From the NCBI GenBank assembly GCA_964036315.1, contig OZ038480.1:15298805-15362804 (forward strand): 64,000 nucleotides of DNA. The letters are read 5' to 3'. Under the pieces are notes generated by a model. It was given only the letters and a program-made list of their open reading frames with translations, searched no databases and had not been told where the DNA came from. Position numbers and translations under genes: made by a program. The stretch is from Acanthosepion esculentum. Taxonomy: Eukaryota > Mollusca > Cephalopoda > Sepiida > Sepiidae. Below, one piece after another: positions 9,903 to 21,010 of this stretch. How positions within the stretch are numbered: the first letter of the stretch is position 1; every line of letters begins with the position of its first letter.

Positions 9903-12900
9903 CGGTTTGGTTTGGTTTGGTTTGTTGTGTTTTACGGCATATTAACCTCAATGGGTTATTTAATGCCGTCAACATTTTTAGGATAGATTCGTATGAATAG
10001 AATATCTATTCTTTGGTTTAGATTGATTTGGTTTATTTTGTTTTACGGCATATCAACCTCAATGGGTTATTTAATGCCGATGTGGGATTCACGCTACCCC
10101 CACCTTCACTTTGACGCATGCGCGACATTTTCACCCCTTCCTCTCACTTTCGGCCGGTTATAGTAGTAAGCCGTTGTCTTAGCCGAAGATGAGGAAGAAT
10201 TCATATTTTTCGCGCGCTTTTGCGCTGACGTCACGGCAAATTTGGCTTTTCAAAATCAGTCGCCCCAGGTCGTTTGACCTGACCGGGCAGGCTCAATTGT
10301 CTCTCGCCGGTAACCCCATATATACAGACAGAGACATTTTTTTCGGCAAAGCCTTGCCCTGATCTCATGGCTCGTCGCGGTATCTTACACTGTCGTCACC
10401 TTAGGACCGAATTTTCATTCCAACGCGAACATCTTTTTGCGGGCCGCTCAACTCCCAGGAACTTCCAACCTGACGAACGAGCATTTTTGACATTCTTCGA
10501 ACTCATACTTTCAGAACCTGTTACTTTAAAAAGAATTACATACACTCACAATTCTAAACTCTCGCAGTGAGTATTTTCCTTGCCGTATGTTCACTATGCA
10601 TTACAACTGACTTTCTGAACCTTTCTTCTCGAAGAACTCGTTCCCGCCATATAGCCATATTGGATTTGAATTTTGGCGCGGATTCTTATCTTGTCAACTA
10701 CCATATTTCCAGTATCTTACTGATGGTCTTCACTCGAGACAATTAAAATTCATTCACTACAATATTTCCAGTACGTTACTGAAGACAATCTACTTGGCCT
10801 CTTCTTCAACTACATTTTCCAGTACATTTACTGAAGGTCTTCACTGAAGACACTACTTGTTAAACTCTTCATAAAAATGTATGTTTGTTCTTAACCTTTT
10901 GTTGTTTTGCCTGTCTACTTCTTTTCACTTTGTACGTTTGTACGGTGGAAAGAGCACGTCTTTATTTTTTATTTTTTTTACTTTGTCTGGGGATCCGGTA
11001 GTAGTGTGTAGTGTCTGGCACAAGGTCATTTCGTAAACCAGCGCTGCACCGCTATCGGGTCCGCAACACCGACAACATTTTTAGGAAAGATTCGAATGGA
11101 TAGAATATGTATTCTTTGGTTTAGATTGGTTTGGTTTATTTTGTTTTACGGCATATCAACCTCAATGGGTTATTTAATGCCGACAACATTTTTAGGATAG
11201 ATTCATATGAATAGAAAATGTATTCTTTGGTTTTGATTGGTTTGGTTTATTTTGTTTTACGGCATATCAACCTCAAAGGGTTATATAATGCCGACAACAT
11301 TTTCAGGATAGATTCGTATGAATAGAAAATGTATTCTTTGGTTTAGATTGGTTTGGTTTATTTTATTTTACGGCATATCAACCTCAATGGGTTATTTAAT
11401 GCAGACAACATTTTTAGGAAAGATTCGAATGGATAGAATATATATTCTTTAGTTTACATTGGTTTGGTTTATTTTGTTTTACGGCATATCAACCTCAATG
11501 GGTTATTTAATGCCGATATTTTTAGGATAGATTCGTATGAATAGATGTATTCTTTGTTTTAGATTGGTTTAGTTTATTTTGTTTTACGGTATATCAACCT
11601 AAATCGGTTATTTAATGCCGACATTTTTAGGATAGATTCGTATAAATAGAATATGTATTCTTTAGTTTAGATTGGTTTAGTTTATTTAGTTTTACGGCAT
11701 ATCAACCTCAATGGGTTATTTAATGCCGACATTTTTGGATACATTCGTATGAATAGAAGATGTATTCTTTGGTTCAGATTGGTTTGGTTTATTTCGTTTT
11801 ACGGCATATCAACCTACATGGGTTATTTAATGCCGACCACATTTTTAGGATAGATTCGTATGAATAGAAAATGTATTCTTTGGTTTTGATTGGTTGGTTT
11901 ATTTTGTTTTACGGCATATCAACCTCAAAGGGTTATATAATGCCGACAACATTTTCAGGATAGATTCGTATGAATAGAAAATGTATTCTTTGGTTTAGAT
12001 TGGTTTGGTTTATTTTGTTTTACGGCATATCAACCTCAATGGGTTATTTAATGCCGACAACATTTTTAGGATGGATTCGAATGGATAGAATATGTATTCT
12101 TTGGTTTAGATTGGTTTGGTTTATTTTGTTTTAAGGAATATCAACCTCAATGGGTTATTTAATACCGACAACAATTTTACGATAGATTCGTATGAATAGA
12201 AGATGTATTCTTTGGTTTAGATTGGTTTGGTTTATTTTGTTTTACGGCATATCAACCTCAATGTTTTATTTAATGCCGACAACATTTTCAGGATAGATTC
12301 GTATGAATAGAAAATGTATTGTTTGGTTTAGATTGGTTTGGTTTATTTTGTTTTACGGCATATCAACCTCAATGGGTTATTTAATGCCGACAACATTTTT
12401 AGGATAGATTCGTATGAATAGAAAATGTATTCTTTGGTTTTGATTGGTTGGTTTATTTTGTTTTACGGCATATCAACCTCAATGTGTTATTTAATGCTGA
12501 CAACATTTTTAGGATAGATTCGTATGAATAGATTATGTATTCTTTGGTTTGTTTTTTTTTGTTTTACGGCATATCAACCTCAATGTGTTATTTAATGCCG
12601 ACAACATTTTTAGGATAGATTCGTATGAATAGATTATGTATTCTTTGGTTTAGATTGGGTTGCTTTATTTTCTTTTACGGCATATCAACCTCAATGGGTT
12701 ATTTAATGCCGACAACATTTTTAGGATAGATTCGTATGAATAGAATATGTATTCTTTGGTTTAGATTGGTTTGGGTTATTTTGTTTTATGGCATATCAAC
12801 CTCAATGGGTTATTTAATGCTGACAACATTTTTAGGATAGATTCGTATGAATAGAATATGTATTCTTTGGTTTAGGTTGGTTTGGTTTATTTTGTTTTAC

Positions 12901-13052
12901 GGCATATCTGGCTCAATGTGTTATTTAATGCCGACAACATTTTTGGGATGGATTCGTATGAATGGAATATGTATTCTTTGGTTTAGATTGGTTTGGTTTA
13001 TTTTATTTTACGGCATATCAACCTCAATGGGTTATTTAATTCCGACAAAATT
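9903..13052. repeat. 111-bp satellite array, about 20 units, split by a solo LTR
   Basis: Each unit contains TTTTACGGCATATCAACCTC and GGGTTATTTAATGCCGAC followed by ATTTTTAGGATAGATTCGTA. Period is about 111 bp: two units at 9903-10080 and about 18 at 11069-13052. The GGCAT...ATGCC and AACC...GGTT arms can fold into a hairpin. The same core occurs singly at one end of the dispersed retroposon copies at 33.3, 40.7, 47.9 and 59.4 kb. At the right edge the array runs directly into that retroposon's body, so it looks like tandem amplification of one end of the element. Confidence 0.93.
10081..11068. mobile_element. Solo LTR, 988 bp, inserted in the satellite array
   Basis: The insert starts TGTGGGATTC, ends GGGTCCGCAACA and so has TG...CA ends with short TGT/ACA inversion. 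It interrupts one satellite unit exactly, with the 4-bp sequence CCGA present on both sides (10077-10080 and 11069-11072). A TATA-like stretch, CCCATATATACAGAC, lies near 10313-10330, and GC-rich sequence precedes it as in LTR U3 regions. Four-base duplications fit Gypsy-type integrases. No internal coding region remains, so it arose by LTR-LTR recombination. The plus-strand reading frame at 10367-10570 is inside the LTR and not a gene. Strand is not certain. Confidence 0.85.
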
Positions 13053-13400
13053 TTTATTGCTAGTTATATTTTTTCAAAAATATTTACCTATATTTTTTTT
13101 TAAATGTATTGCTGGTAATAATTTTTTACAAAAAAGTATTTCTGTTATTAAAATTTATTTTTACACTTTCATCGTGTTTTAACCTCAGTTTGGGAGTTAA
13201 CTATTTGCCTATAGATGGGACCCTAACAGATGTAACCACCGCCGGTCAGAGTGGACATGCGAATAACAGCAATTAAGACGTGGTTCCACGCACCTCAAAG
13301 CCTTCTGATCAGAGGCTTTGCTGTCGGACGTAGTTTATCGTCTTACCCAGGACGCAGATGAAGTTTATCGTCATACCCAAAACGGGGCATGACCCGGTAT
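13053..13400 (-). mobile_element. Dispersed retroposon body attached to the satellite (copy A)
   Basis: Contains TATTGCTGGTAATAATTTTT, the stretch GTTAACTATTTGCC, GCAATTAAGACGTGGTTCCA and GTAGTTTATCGTCTTACCCA in the order found in copies at 33.3, 40.7, 47.9 and 59.4 kb. By analogy with those, the satellite core is its A-rich 3' tail on the minus strand. Confidence 0.75.
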
Positions 13401-13904
13401 AACAGAAGGTGATCCTGATGCCAGTAATTCCGACCCTCAGAGTATTTTAACTGCTGCATGACACTGGTTGCAACAAGTGTGCATTTTTATCTTTTGTGCG
13501 TTTAGATACCCGACATTAAACTAATCAAACGTCACATACTCATCTTTTAAGTAGATAGGTAACTATCGGTTATGGTGCTGGACTTCATAAACTTTGGTTC
13601 CCCACTCTAACAATGCTATGAGGCGGTGGTGATGGATAATCCGTGAGTCAACGAACGAACTGGGTCATAATGTATCACATCGTTTTCTGTAGAATGAAAG
13701 AATTCAACTACCATTAAGTTATGATATAACGAAGCTTGTCATTTATCAACTGTTATCTTATCAGCCATACCTAGAATATCCAATTGGCGAATGAAAAACT
13801 GCTTAAACGGGAAATATTCAATCTATGATTAATCTGAAATATATATGAAAAACAATAATTTTAGACTCGATTGACCCGCGAAAATTCACGGTTTTCCTGT
13901 ATGA
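13401..13904. other. Unassigned sequence
   Basis: No recognised feature. Confidence 0.4.
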
Positions 13905-14222
13905 ATTTTCTGATGAATCTTACTTCATTTACATTATTCGGACTATTGTACTCATCTTTGTCGCCATATTTATTACAACGTTTCGGCCGTTGTACGCTCC
14001 AGCCTTCTTCAGGTGGTTGGAATGTCGAACTGATCCCTTTATTTCGCTCACTGGGGCAGACTGTTCTAGTTCCACGTGCCATGTTTAATGGATGTCAGTT
14101 ATCAGTTATCTCCTATTAATTTCCCTCTGAAAGTTCTCCACTGCTTTAATCAGGTATTGAACTCATACTCTTTGGCTCCTGTCACTGGATCTAACTAACG
14201 CCTTTATCCACTGTGCCATGTG
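13905..14222 (-). mobile_element. tRNA-headed SINE with hammerhead-like core (copy 2)
   Basis: Minus-strand order is tRNA-like head (GGCACAGTGGATAAAGGCG, then GAGTTCAATACC), a body with AACTGATAACTGACATCC, the core CTGAAGAAGG...GGCCGAAACGTTG, and the tail ACAATAGTCCGAATAATG. A plus-strand scrap of the box B region (GTGAGTTCAATACCCG) lies immediately beyond the head at about 14227-14252, again an inverted neighbour. Confidence 0.8.
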
Positions 14223-14489
14223 TCCTCAAAGAGTGTGAGTTCAATACCCGACTCTTGGAAGCGAAGTATTGTGTCTGTATAATATGTAATGCATCCAATG
14301 TTGGTTCGGGTTTGAGACCAGATATTTTATAAATAGCAATTTTCCTTGTGCAAAATATTACTTTTTTTATTCTTATTTTCAACAATGACACGTCTTTGAA
14401 AAAAAAACAACATAAAGTTATCTGAATCTAAATATTAGCAACAATATCATAACAAATTTCTCACCGTATAAGCGAATCAGGATTAGAAG

Positions 14490-14930
14490 AAAGTGGTCTG
14501 AACTATTATGCAATATCGTATCCTCCTATGTGGCAGTGAATACTGGACAATCTCCTCTCAGATGAAGAAGAGACTTGAAGCAACAAATATGGTTTTACAA
14601 GTGAATGCTGAGAATACCACGGACTGGACATATGAGTGATGAGAATGTCTTAAGGAAATTGAAAACAAAAAAGGACACGTCGACTTAAAAAAAAAGAAAA
14701 GCTGAAAATTTCTAAGGCACAAAATGGGGAAAGAGAGCTTAGAGAATTTGGCATTCACAGGACATTTTGAGGGACGGAAGAAAGCCGTGTACATGAATGG
14801 AAGAACGGGAAATGGGAGGGATGGTAAAAAGACAAACCTTACAAAGAGTTACAAAGTCGTGGAGAGCCTTGAAGGGACACGGCTGAAAGAAGACATATAT
14901 AGATATTTACGAAGTCTACCTTAGTATGGC
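14490..14930 (+). pseudogene. LINE (RTE-like) C-terminal remnant
   Basis: Frames read GSEYWTISSQMK, then ENVLRKLKTKR and ESLENLAFTGHFEG, matching the conserved region after the reverse transcriptase core in this LINE family. Stops and frameshifts split it. It lacks the palm and endonuclease domains, so it is a 5'-truncated, decayed copy. Confidence 0.7.
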
Positions 14931-15119
14931 ACAAGTGCATAAGAGCAACGCGTCCAATAATGGTTAAATTCACTATATTTCTTCTGTCATAATATTAGTT
15001 GAGTTTAGCATGAGGCCAGATTTAGTAGGAAGATTGTACTGCACCAATTTCTATACGGAGCAGAGCGGCCAGGGTTGGAAATCAGCATTTAAACTATGAG
15101 AAATACATATGGGTGAAAT

Positions 15120-15240
15120 GGGGAAGTGATGGACTGAGGAATTTGGGAACCGAGTTCGAATCCTAGTTGAATTTGTCACATTCATTTATGTGCAAATACT
15201 CTTGAGATAGATATGAATCCATCTCTTCTCCCACTAGCTT
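15120..15240 (+). mobile_element. tRNA-derived SINE, family B, fragment
   Basis: A perfect box B (GAGTTCGAATCC) is followed by the family body GTCACATTCATTTATGTGCAAATAC. Related copies lie at 16850-17040, 17205-17520, 47545-47830 and 52885-53315. Confidence 0.65.
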
Positions 15241-15247
15241 TTAAAAA

Positions 15248-15475
15248 AAGAAACAGTTCAACACGCAAATTACAAATTGGAGATACCAATTTAAATAGCT
15301 GTGAAGTATTTTAACAGAGGACAGAAAGTGCCTCACTTAAATTCGAAGGCACATTCGGATAGCGAAAGATGCCTTCCAAAACCTAAGCAAAGTCTTAAGA
15401 AACAGGAAAAGTTTGTTAGAAACAAAGAAAAAAGTCATGCGCTCGATATTTATTGTGAAAACATTACACAATTAA
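15248..15475 (+). pseudogene. LINE (RTE-like) remnant
   Basis: The frames match the segment of the LINE at 51890-52080: the words KYFNRGQKVPH and DSERCLPKPKQSLKKQEK align with YLESVSTEDGK and TKDAFQKLSQVLGNRK. Reading frame is broken and only the segment before the GSEYWTIS motif is present. Confidence 0.6.
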
Positions 15476-15489
15476 GAATAATAATAAGA

Positions 15490-15660
15490 ACTCGCCCGTC
15501 ACCGATCAATCCTCCATATACCATAATACCGCATCCTCTCAAGGGGGGACCTACAAAACGCACCCCATGCCATAAAAATATAATGATTATATATGTACAA
15601 TTAAAAATGTATGGATGAATGAAATGAAAGGGGAGGGAGATGAACCCAGTAAGAAAGTAT
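15490..15660 (-). repeat. Dispersed repeat shared with 51310-51510
   Basis: The minus-strand words CTGGGTTCATCTCCCT, TTTATGGCATGGGGTG and TTTTGTAGGTCCCC occur in the same order on the plus strand near 51340-51450. A LINE 3' untranslated region is possible; no coding part is attached. Confidence 0.5.
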
Positions 15661-16379
15661 GTTGACGGCCTTGAAAAGAAACCGATTAGATTTTGACGAC
15701 CGGTACAAAGGCGACAGTATGTCTTTTCGCATTTTTCTCCTCAACAGAAATCTTTAAAGTATATTAAATATATTCGATTAATTTCTGCTAGCATTTACAC
15801 AGAGACTTCTAAACCACCGTATATACTCGAGTATAGTGCGTGTTTTTAGGATCAGTTTCTTTATGCAAAAAACTAGATCGTACTATACACAGGGAAATTT
15901 TTGAAGTTAAAAATCATGCATTTTTGGTGACCAGTTGCACTATACACAGGGAAATTTTTCTGGAGGAGTTAATATTCATGCATTTTTGGCGAACATAATC
16001 TACCTGGGAGGCCTACATTCTCACGATAACTTTGGCTAATCTTAACGGTATAGGTAAGCTCCTTTAGCCTGCCCCACCCCGTATCCTAGATTCTTTCTGT
16101 TGCTACACCAACGGCACAATGTCATTCACTATGTGTGCCGCGTAAAATCTACAATTACTTTGTATAAATGAAGAATTAACAATGTTCTTTTTTCTTTCTC
16201 CAATTTGGGTTCATCTTCGTTCGCACAAGTTTACATCGTTGAGGTATTGCTTCTCCAACGGCACCCTTTTTGTCTGATACGTATCGATTCCCTTTGTGCT
16301 TCAATTTCGTTCCTTTTTATGTCTTCGTTTGGTTATATTTATTTTATTTATTATATCCTTTCCATTTACAGTGGATTAT
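15661..16379. repeat. Unassigned region with a short tandem duplication
   Basis: CTATACACAGGGAAATTTTT with a following CATGCATTTTTGG recurs about 53 bp apart between 15890 and 15990. Just before it, CCGTATATACTCGAGTATAG at about 15817 looks like the end of a small TA-targeting element, but I could not find its partner. Confidence 0.4.
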
Positions 16380-16680
16380 TAGGCTACGGTTCCTTCTAAA
16401 ATCTACTTCAACTCTATACTTCTAACGTCTCCGCCTAAACTCTAAAATTTTATTTACAATTTATTTTCTATTTATTCCCCAATAGGAGTAGATAGGTTCG
16501 CCTATTGTTCAGTTCACACACCTCTCTGGACTTTTGAACAGGATTAGAGGTTTATCCCTTGTTTCCAGTTTAGGATTGTGTTTCCGATTCCTTCTAAAGT
16601 CTTCTCTTTTACTCCCAGTATCCCTTTGCGTCTCAGTGACATTATCACTCTAGCTGGGGTGAATTGATGAAAAAAATCGC
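16380..16680 (+). mobile_element. CR1/L2-like LINE 3' region
   Basis: Contains TTCCTTCTAAAATCTACTTC, CTCCGCCTAAACTCTAAAAT, CAATAGGAGTAGATAGG and finally GCTGGGGTGAATTGATGAAA. The same segments appear inverted at 31740-32110. The GGGGTGAAATGATAAA-like end is typical of CR1/L2-clade 3' termini. Confidence 0.6.
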
Positions 16681-16739
16681 CTGGTTCTTATTTAGTACTG
16701 TTAGTATTACTCGTTATTGCTAGTGCTACTAGTTATTAT

Positions 16740-16835
16740 TCGTCCTGAGTCTTAATCTGAACTACCCAGGCCAGGGATTGAACTCCCCAATGCCATGTCA
16801 CCAACGCTTTAATTCTCGAGGCAGCTGTCTTGTAT
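16740..16835 (-). mobile_element. tRNA-like SINE head fragment
   Basis: On the minus strand a perfect box B (GGAGTTCAATCCC) is preceded at tRNA spacing by GCCTCGAGAATTAAAGCG. The arms do not all pair, so this is a SINE head or tRNA relic, not a gene. Confidence 0.4.
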
Positions 16836-16849
16836 GTAATGATTCTTTT

Positions 16850-17040
16850 GAACTTACATCAGTCAGTTAAGTGCCACACGTGATACACGCTTGGGCAATC
16901 ATGTATCTTTCGATACATGACTGATAAGGCAGAAGATTTTTCCCACAGTAGGTTGCAAACCAAGGCTAAAGAACCCAGTCTTTCCTGCTATTCAACCCAT
17001 AGTTGGGAGCAGAGAAAATGTAATCATACTTTTCCCAAGA
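16850..17040 (-). mobile_element. SINE family B, 3' half with GAAA-capped hairpin
   Basis: On the minus strand: CCCAACTATGGGTTGAATAG, GACTGGGTTC, TTTGCAACCTACTGTGGG, then CATGTATCGAAAGATACATG, an 8-bp perfect stem with a GAAA tetraloop, and GCGTGTATCACG. The same hairpin is present at 52950-52985 with an identical loop. Confidence 0.6.
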
Positions 17041-17204
17041 CTTCTTTCGATTGGTTTTGACACAATGTTTCGGACTCTAAACTTAACGGTCTTATTTCAT
17101 GCACATGCCGTGCGAAAGCTTTTATTTTATTCAATGGGGTCATTTGTCACACTGTTAGTGTTTTGTCAAATTTGGCGTAAATCTCAGACGTTTCTTAATT
17201 ACAA

Positions 17205-17520
17205 GCAGTGAAGCTTAAAGCTTGTTTTTATACTATGTCGCTTCAGGACGTAGGTGATCATGGCTCTCCACACATTCCTTTTTTTGTTGTTATCTGTGAA
17301 TTGCCATGCATTCTTGAAAAAGATAGCGGAGTGGTTTGTCGTTGCATTCTCCACGGTTTCGAATTCAGATTTTTCCTTCTTAGACTGGTTTCCACCAAAG
17401 GCTAGAGAGTCCAGTCTACCCTACTATTTAACCCAAGACTGGAGGGAGAAGAGACAAATTTATATTTTACCCATATATGCAACAGACTAGGCCCGAGTTT
17501 GAACTCGGCTCACTGATTTC
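17205..17520 (-). mobile_element. SINE family B with an RTE-like LINE tail
   Basis: Minus strand: tRNA-like head (GAGTTCAAACTCGG), body with CCCTCCAGTCTTGGGTTAAA, and a 3' end reading GTGGAGAGCCATGATCACC then CTGAAGCGACAT. That end matches the 3' terminus of the RTE-like LINE at 23193-23240 (GTGGAGGGCCATGATCGTC...CTGAAGAGACAT). This suggests the SINE was mobilised by that LINE. Confidence 0.65.
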
Positions 17521-17850
17521 CTTTTTGCGCTGATATTCGTTGACTACCTGCACAATCTTGGGGTAAAATTGGTAAAACAATGCTTATACTGTACTCTGTT
17601 GGTAATAACAAAACAACAAAGGCACAAGCCTCGCTCTAGTTGACCTGACCTCTTGGTAGATCAACTATTGATCCGGCACTTTTACCATTGAGCCCAACTA
17701 TGATTACGCTTCTTATCCTAGAAAGTCATAAATTCAATCATTTAGTCAAGCAGTTCAAGGAAAATCAAGAAAGACCTTTTGAGTTTTATCTTTGTTTTCA
17801 AAAATAAATTTGAGCTTTAATCAGTTTTCTCTCGCTTTGTTTATCATACC

Positions 17851-18280
17851 CAGGGTCGGTGCAATGGTCCCGTGCCCCCAACCTAATCTATGATAGAGCC
17901 CTCCTCATGAATCAATGATATGCCCCCACCCACTCTACTACATCTCATAAGGTAGTATCCATATAAAATACAAATTTTATTATAGCCTAATTATGTGCAA
18001 CACTGTTTTAACATCAACTTGGGACATTTCTTGTTAAAAGATTTGAAGAATTTTAACACTTTCAACATTATGAATAAAAAATAGTGAATTTCATTTTGAT
18101 ATTAATCACGAACAAAACAAATTCACGAAAAAAAAAACAGAATGACGTCAAAATCCGTGAAAAATGTTCATTTTTTAATTGTCAATAGAGCTTAGTTTAA
18201 TTTTTAACGTATATAAATGTAGGTAGAAAAAATATGTTGATAAGATAGCGAGGTTCACAAAGCATTGCCTGCCCCCCCCC
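17851..18280 (+). mobile_element. hAT-like non-autonomous element, second copy (single 29-bp unit)
   Basis: Begins CAGGGTCGGTGCAATGG and follows the internal order of the 8167-9349 copy (CCACTCTACTACAT, TTAACATCAACTTGGGA, GTATATAAATGTAGGTAGAAA, GATAAGATAGCGAGG). Only one 29-bp unit is present. The right inverted end is lost in a C-run. Confidence 0.7.
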
Positions 18281-18337
18281 TAATCAGACCTTCTGTTTTG
18301 ATTGATATAAATACTCTTGTTTTTACTAACGATTCCG

Positions 18338-18834
18338 AATTCAAAATCTCCAGTTTATTTCAAAGCAACAAAAAATAAGTTCCTTTTGTAGTGCAAGTAC
18401 GTTGGTAAAACATGTTAAGAAAGGCGAATTTTGATTGAGAAGACAGAATGCATGGTTTTTTAGCAAATGGAAGAGTCCAAAGTACGAATTGCAAATTGGA
18501 AATAGAAAAATTTTTTTAAAGTACAAAAGGTATCTGGGAAGTATTTTAACAAACGACGGAAAGTACGACACTGATCTAATGGCACATTAATAGAGCCAAA
18601 GATGCCTTCCAAAAGCTAATCAGAGTATTAAGAAACAGAAAAAACTTCTCGAGAAAAATCGAAAAGAGTACTAAACTGTTACGTGATATCTGCCCTCCTG
18701 TATGACAGTGAATACTGGATAGTCTCTTAACAGATTATGTACAAACCTTAAGCAACAGAAATGTGATTCTACAGAAGGCTGTAGCTTTAGTTACTTATAG
18801 TCTTTGTGACTACATATGCAAATGAGTTACCTCA
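18338..18834 (+). pseudogene. LINE (RTE-like) remnant, left part, cut at 18834
   Basis: Frames read KTECMVF, then GKYFNKRRKVRH and SALLYDSEYW, matching the LINE at 51840-52200 but with many stops. The recognisable LINE stops at about 18834. The next segment of the same LINE starts at about 22929, and the two share about 42 bp at the joint (CATATGCAAATGAGT...ACCTCA). A 4.1-kb composite block therefore appears to interrupt this copy. Confidence 0.6.
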
Positions 18835-18894
18835 TCTCCCTGTACTAAATGGTTTTCTCCCCCGCCATTTCCAGTGGTACTTCTAGGAGCTTTT

Positions 18895-19387
18895 GATACT
18901 TACCTGGCACAGGGATTCGTCCCTGCGCTGGTAGTATCACGGCTACGACTAGCTTGGACCGGCTCTGGCCTGGACCAGCTATGACAAGCCAAAACCAGCT
19001 ATGACTAGCTTAAACCAGCTCTGACCAGCCTGGACAAGCTATGACCAGCTAAGACCAGCGGCCCGAGTGAAAACACTCGGGTCCCCACGTTAAAAACTGA
19101 CCTTGTGTCACAACCTGACTCATTGCGGGGGGGATCAAGTAAATACACTTACCTGGCTCCGGGCTCCATCCCTGTATTGGTAGTATCACGGCTACGACTG
19201 ACTTGGACCGGCTCTGACCAGCTATGACAATCCAAGACTATCTTTGATTAGCGTAGACCAGCTCTGACCAGTTTGGACAAGCTATGACCAGCTTAGACCT
19301 GCGGCCCGAGTGAAAACACTCGGGTCCCCACGTTAAAAACTGACCTTGAGTCACAACCGGACTCAGTGGGGGCGTCAAGTAAATATC
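18895..19387 (+). mobile_element. U1-snRNA-like SINE, two tandem copies
   Basis: The first copy starts GATACTTACCTGGCACAGGG and continues GTAGTATCACGG. This resembles the 5' end of U1 snRNA (ATACTTACCTGGC...ATCACG), including all of the 5'-splice-site-pairing sequence. The second copy starts near 19145 with the variant ACACTTACCTGG. Each then has a run of 10-11-bp repeats (GACCAGCTATGACCAGC), a hairpin CCCGAGTGAAAACACTCGGG, and the tail CCCCACGTTAAAAACTGACC then TTGTGTCACAACC. The pair is flanked by TACTTCTAGGAGCTTTT at 18878-18894 and 19388-19404, a 17-bp target duplication. The similarity to U1 is by eye. Confidence 0.65.
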
Positions 19388-19404
19388 TACTTCTAGGAGC
19401 TTTT

Positions 19405-19657
19405 GATACTTACCTGGCACAGTGCTCAGTCCCTGTGCTGATGGTATTACGATTACGACTGGCTTGGACCAGCTCTGACCAGCCTGGACCAGCTATGACA
19501 AGCCAAAACCAGCTATGACTAGCTTAGACCAGCTTGGACAAGCTATGACCAGCTAAGACCAGCATAGACCAGCGGCCCGAGTGAAAACCCTCGGGTCCCC
19601 ACGTTAAAAACTGACCTTATGCCATAACCTGACTCAGTGATAGTTCAAGTAAATATC
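19405..19657 (+). mobile_element. U1-snRNA-like SINE, third copy in the left cluster
   Basis: Starts GATACTTACCTGGCACAG, with the same short-repeat body, CCCGAGTG hairpin and V-tail. It is bounded by TACTTCTAGGAGCTTTT on both sides (19388-19404 and 19658-19674), so the duplication word occurs three times in register. Confidence 0.65.
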
Positions 19658-19674
19658 TACTTCTAGGAGCTTTT

Positions 19675-20640
19675 TTCTCCTCACTATTTGCCTGCCTCTC
19701 CCGATTGTCTCGATATGGAAGATCTTGGTCTTATCTTTTCATAGGAGAATTCCTCCAAAGATTGTCCTGGTTCATCTTCAATGTCTATATTATTCTCGAT
19801 TTCACTGTTATGTTTGTCTTACGTTGAAATGACACTTTTTGCCTTCATTACTCTCAGGCTCACTAAACATGTTGTAATCTAACTTAGGTCTGCATGCGTT
19901 AATATCCAATTTCCATTTTTTCTATCATGATAGCGTTCTGTCCACTTTGCATTATGTAACTTGCCTCTTGTATACAAGATTCACTATTCTTTTTGTACCA
20001 TAGTTTTTCGTCGGCAGCATAAGAGATGGTCTGCTAGGAAATTTGTCCCGGCTTTTCCGCATCAAAGGTTTGAGGTTAAAAATTGGGTTGATGTTTAAAA
20101 AATTGCGACAAAACGCGAGTAAAAAAACAGCAAGATTATCGCGGACAAACTCTCTCTTTTAGGCGCGTACGAATAAAGAAAAAACTCCAGCTCGGTGAGT
20201 AATAATAAAAGAAGAATGTGTTTATTTACATATACAGAAAAAAAAGGTAAAAGGATAATTAGGAGAGAAAGAAAGGGAAAAGAGAAAATGTTCTTAACAG
20301 AAAAAAGGCTTGTTCAAAATATTTCTCTGAGCGCCTAAAGAGTTCTTTAAGCGATTAGAATATTGTTATGGTTCAGATAGAAACACTCTCAGTTCTTGTA
20401 GAGTAGGAAAAGATTTTCGCAGATAAAGGAATCCTGCAGTTGAGTGAGTTCGTAAGTCGACGACAGAAGTCCAGTGGGCTCGTCAGAAGGAGTGGTGAAG
20501 GGATGCAGCTTTGAATTCGTCTTGTATTATGGACCAACGTTCGTTCTTGACTGCCCTTTAGTAGGTAGTTCTTCTTCGGTTGAAAGTGGTTTTGAAGTTG
20601 ACTGGAGCTCCCTAATTTCGACCTCACAGATGATGGGCTG
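19675..20640 (-). pseudogene. Possible Gypsy integrase C-terminal remnant
   Basis: On the minus strand, broken frames include ADEKLWYKKNSES near 20010 and YEKIRPRSSISR near 19700. These loosely resemble the C-terminal chromatin- or DNA-binding part of Gypsy integrases (LWY..., then basic RPR). It lies 3' of the clearer integrase piece at 21366-21760 on the same strand, which is the expected order. Alone it would be unconvincing. Confidence 0.3.
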
Positions 20641-20686
20641 AATTCTTACTGCCAAATAGGCAAAGATTCTCCAAATTTATGGAGAT

Positions 20687-21010
20687 TTGGTAGGCTCCGA
20701 AGAATCAGGGACTTTTCCCACCAAAATTATTGAACAAATTTCCTGGCCCCTTCATTGGTCAGAAAATATATTCTTATCTCTGATAAGAATCAGGGCCCTG
20801 GGAGCCGGTGTTGAAGGTACTGAAAACAGGTTGGAGGGAACAAGCTGTGAGGTTTCCCCCAGACTTTATGGCACCATGGAAAGAATAATGGTGGTGGAAT
20901 TCCTTTTTTATATTTTCCAGCTCTCTCGTTAGTCAGAAAATATATTCTTATCTCTGATAAGAATCAGGGCCCTGGGAGCCGGTTTTGAAAGTAAAAAGAG
21001 GTTGGAGTGA
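20687..21010 (+). repeat. 175-bp tandem duplication with palindromic core
   Basis: GTCAGAAAATATATTCTTAT and the following TCTCTGATAAGAATCAGGGC occur at 20758-20809 and again, nearly unchanged, at 20933-20984. The core ATTCTTATCTCTGATAAGAAT is an inverted repeat with a 3-base centre. Confidence 0.8.

Noticed and set aside
10367..10570. 67-codon plus-strand reading frame starting MARRGIL
   Set aside because: Lies wholly inside the solo LTR and shows no domain.
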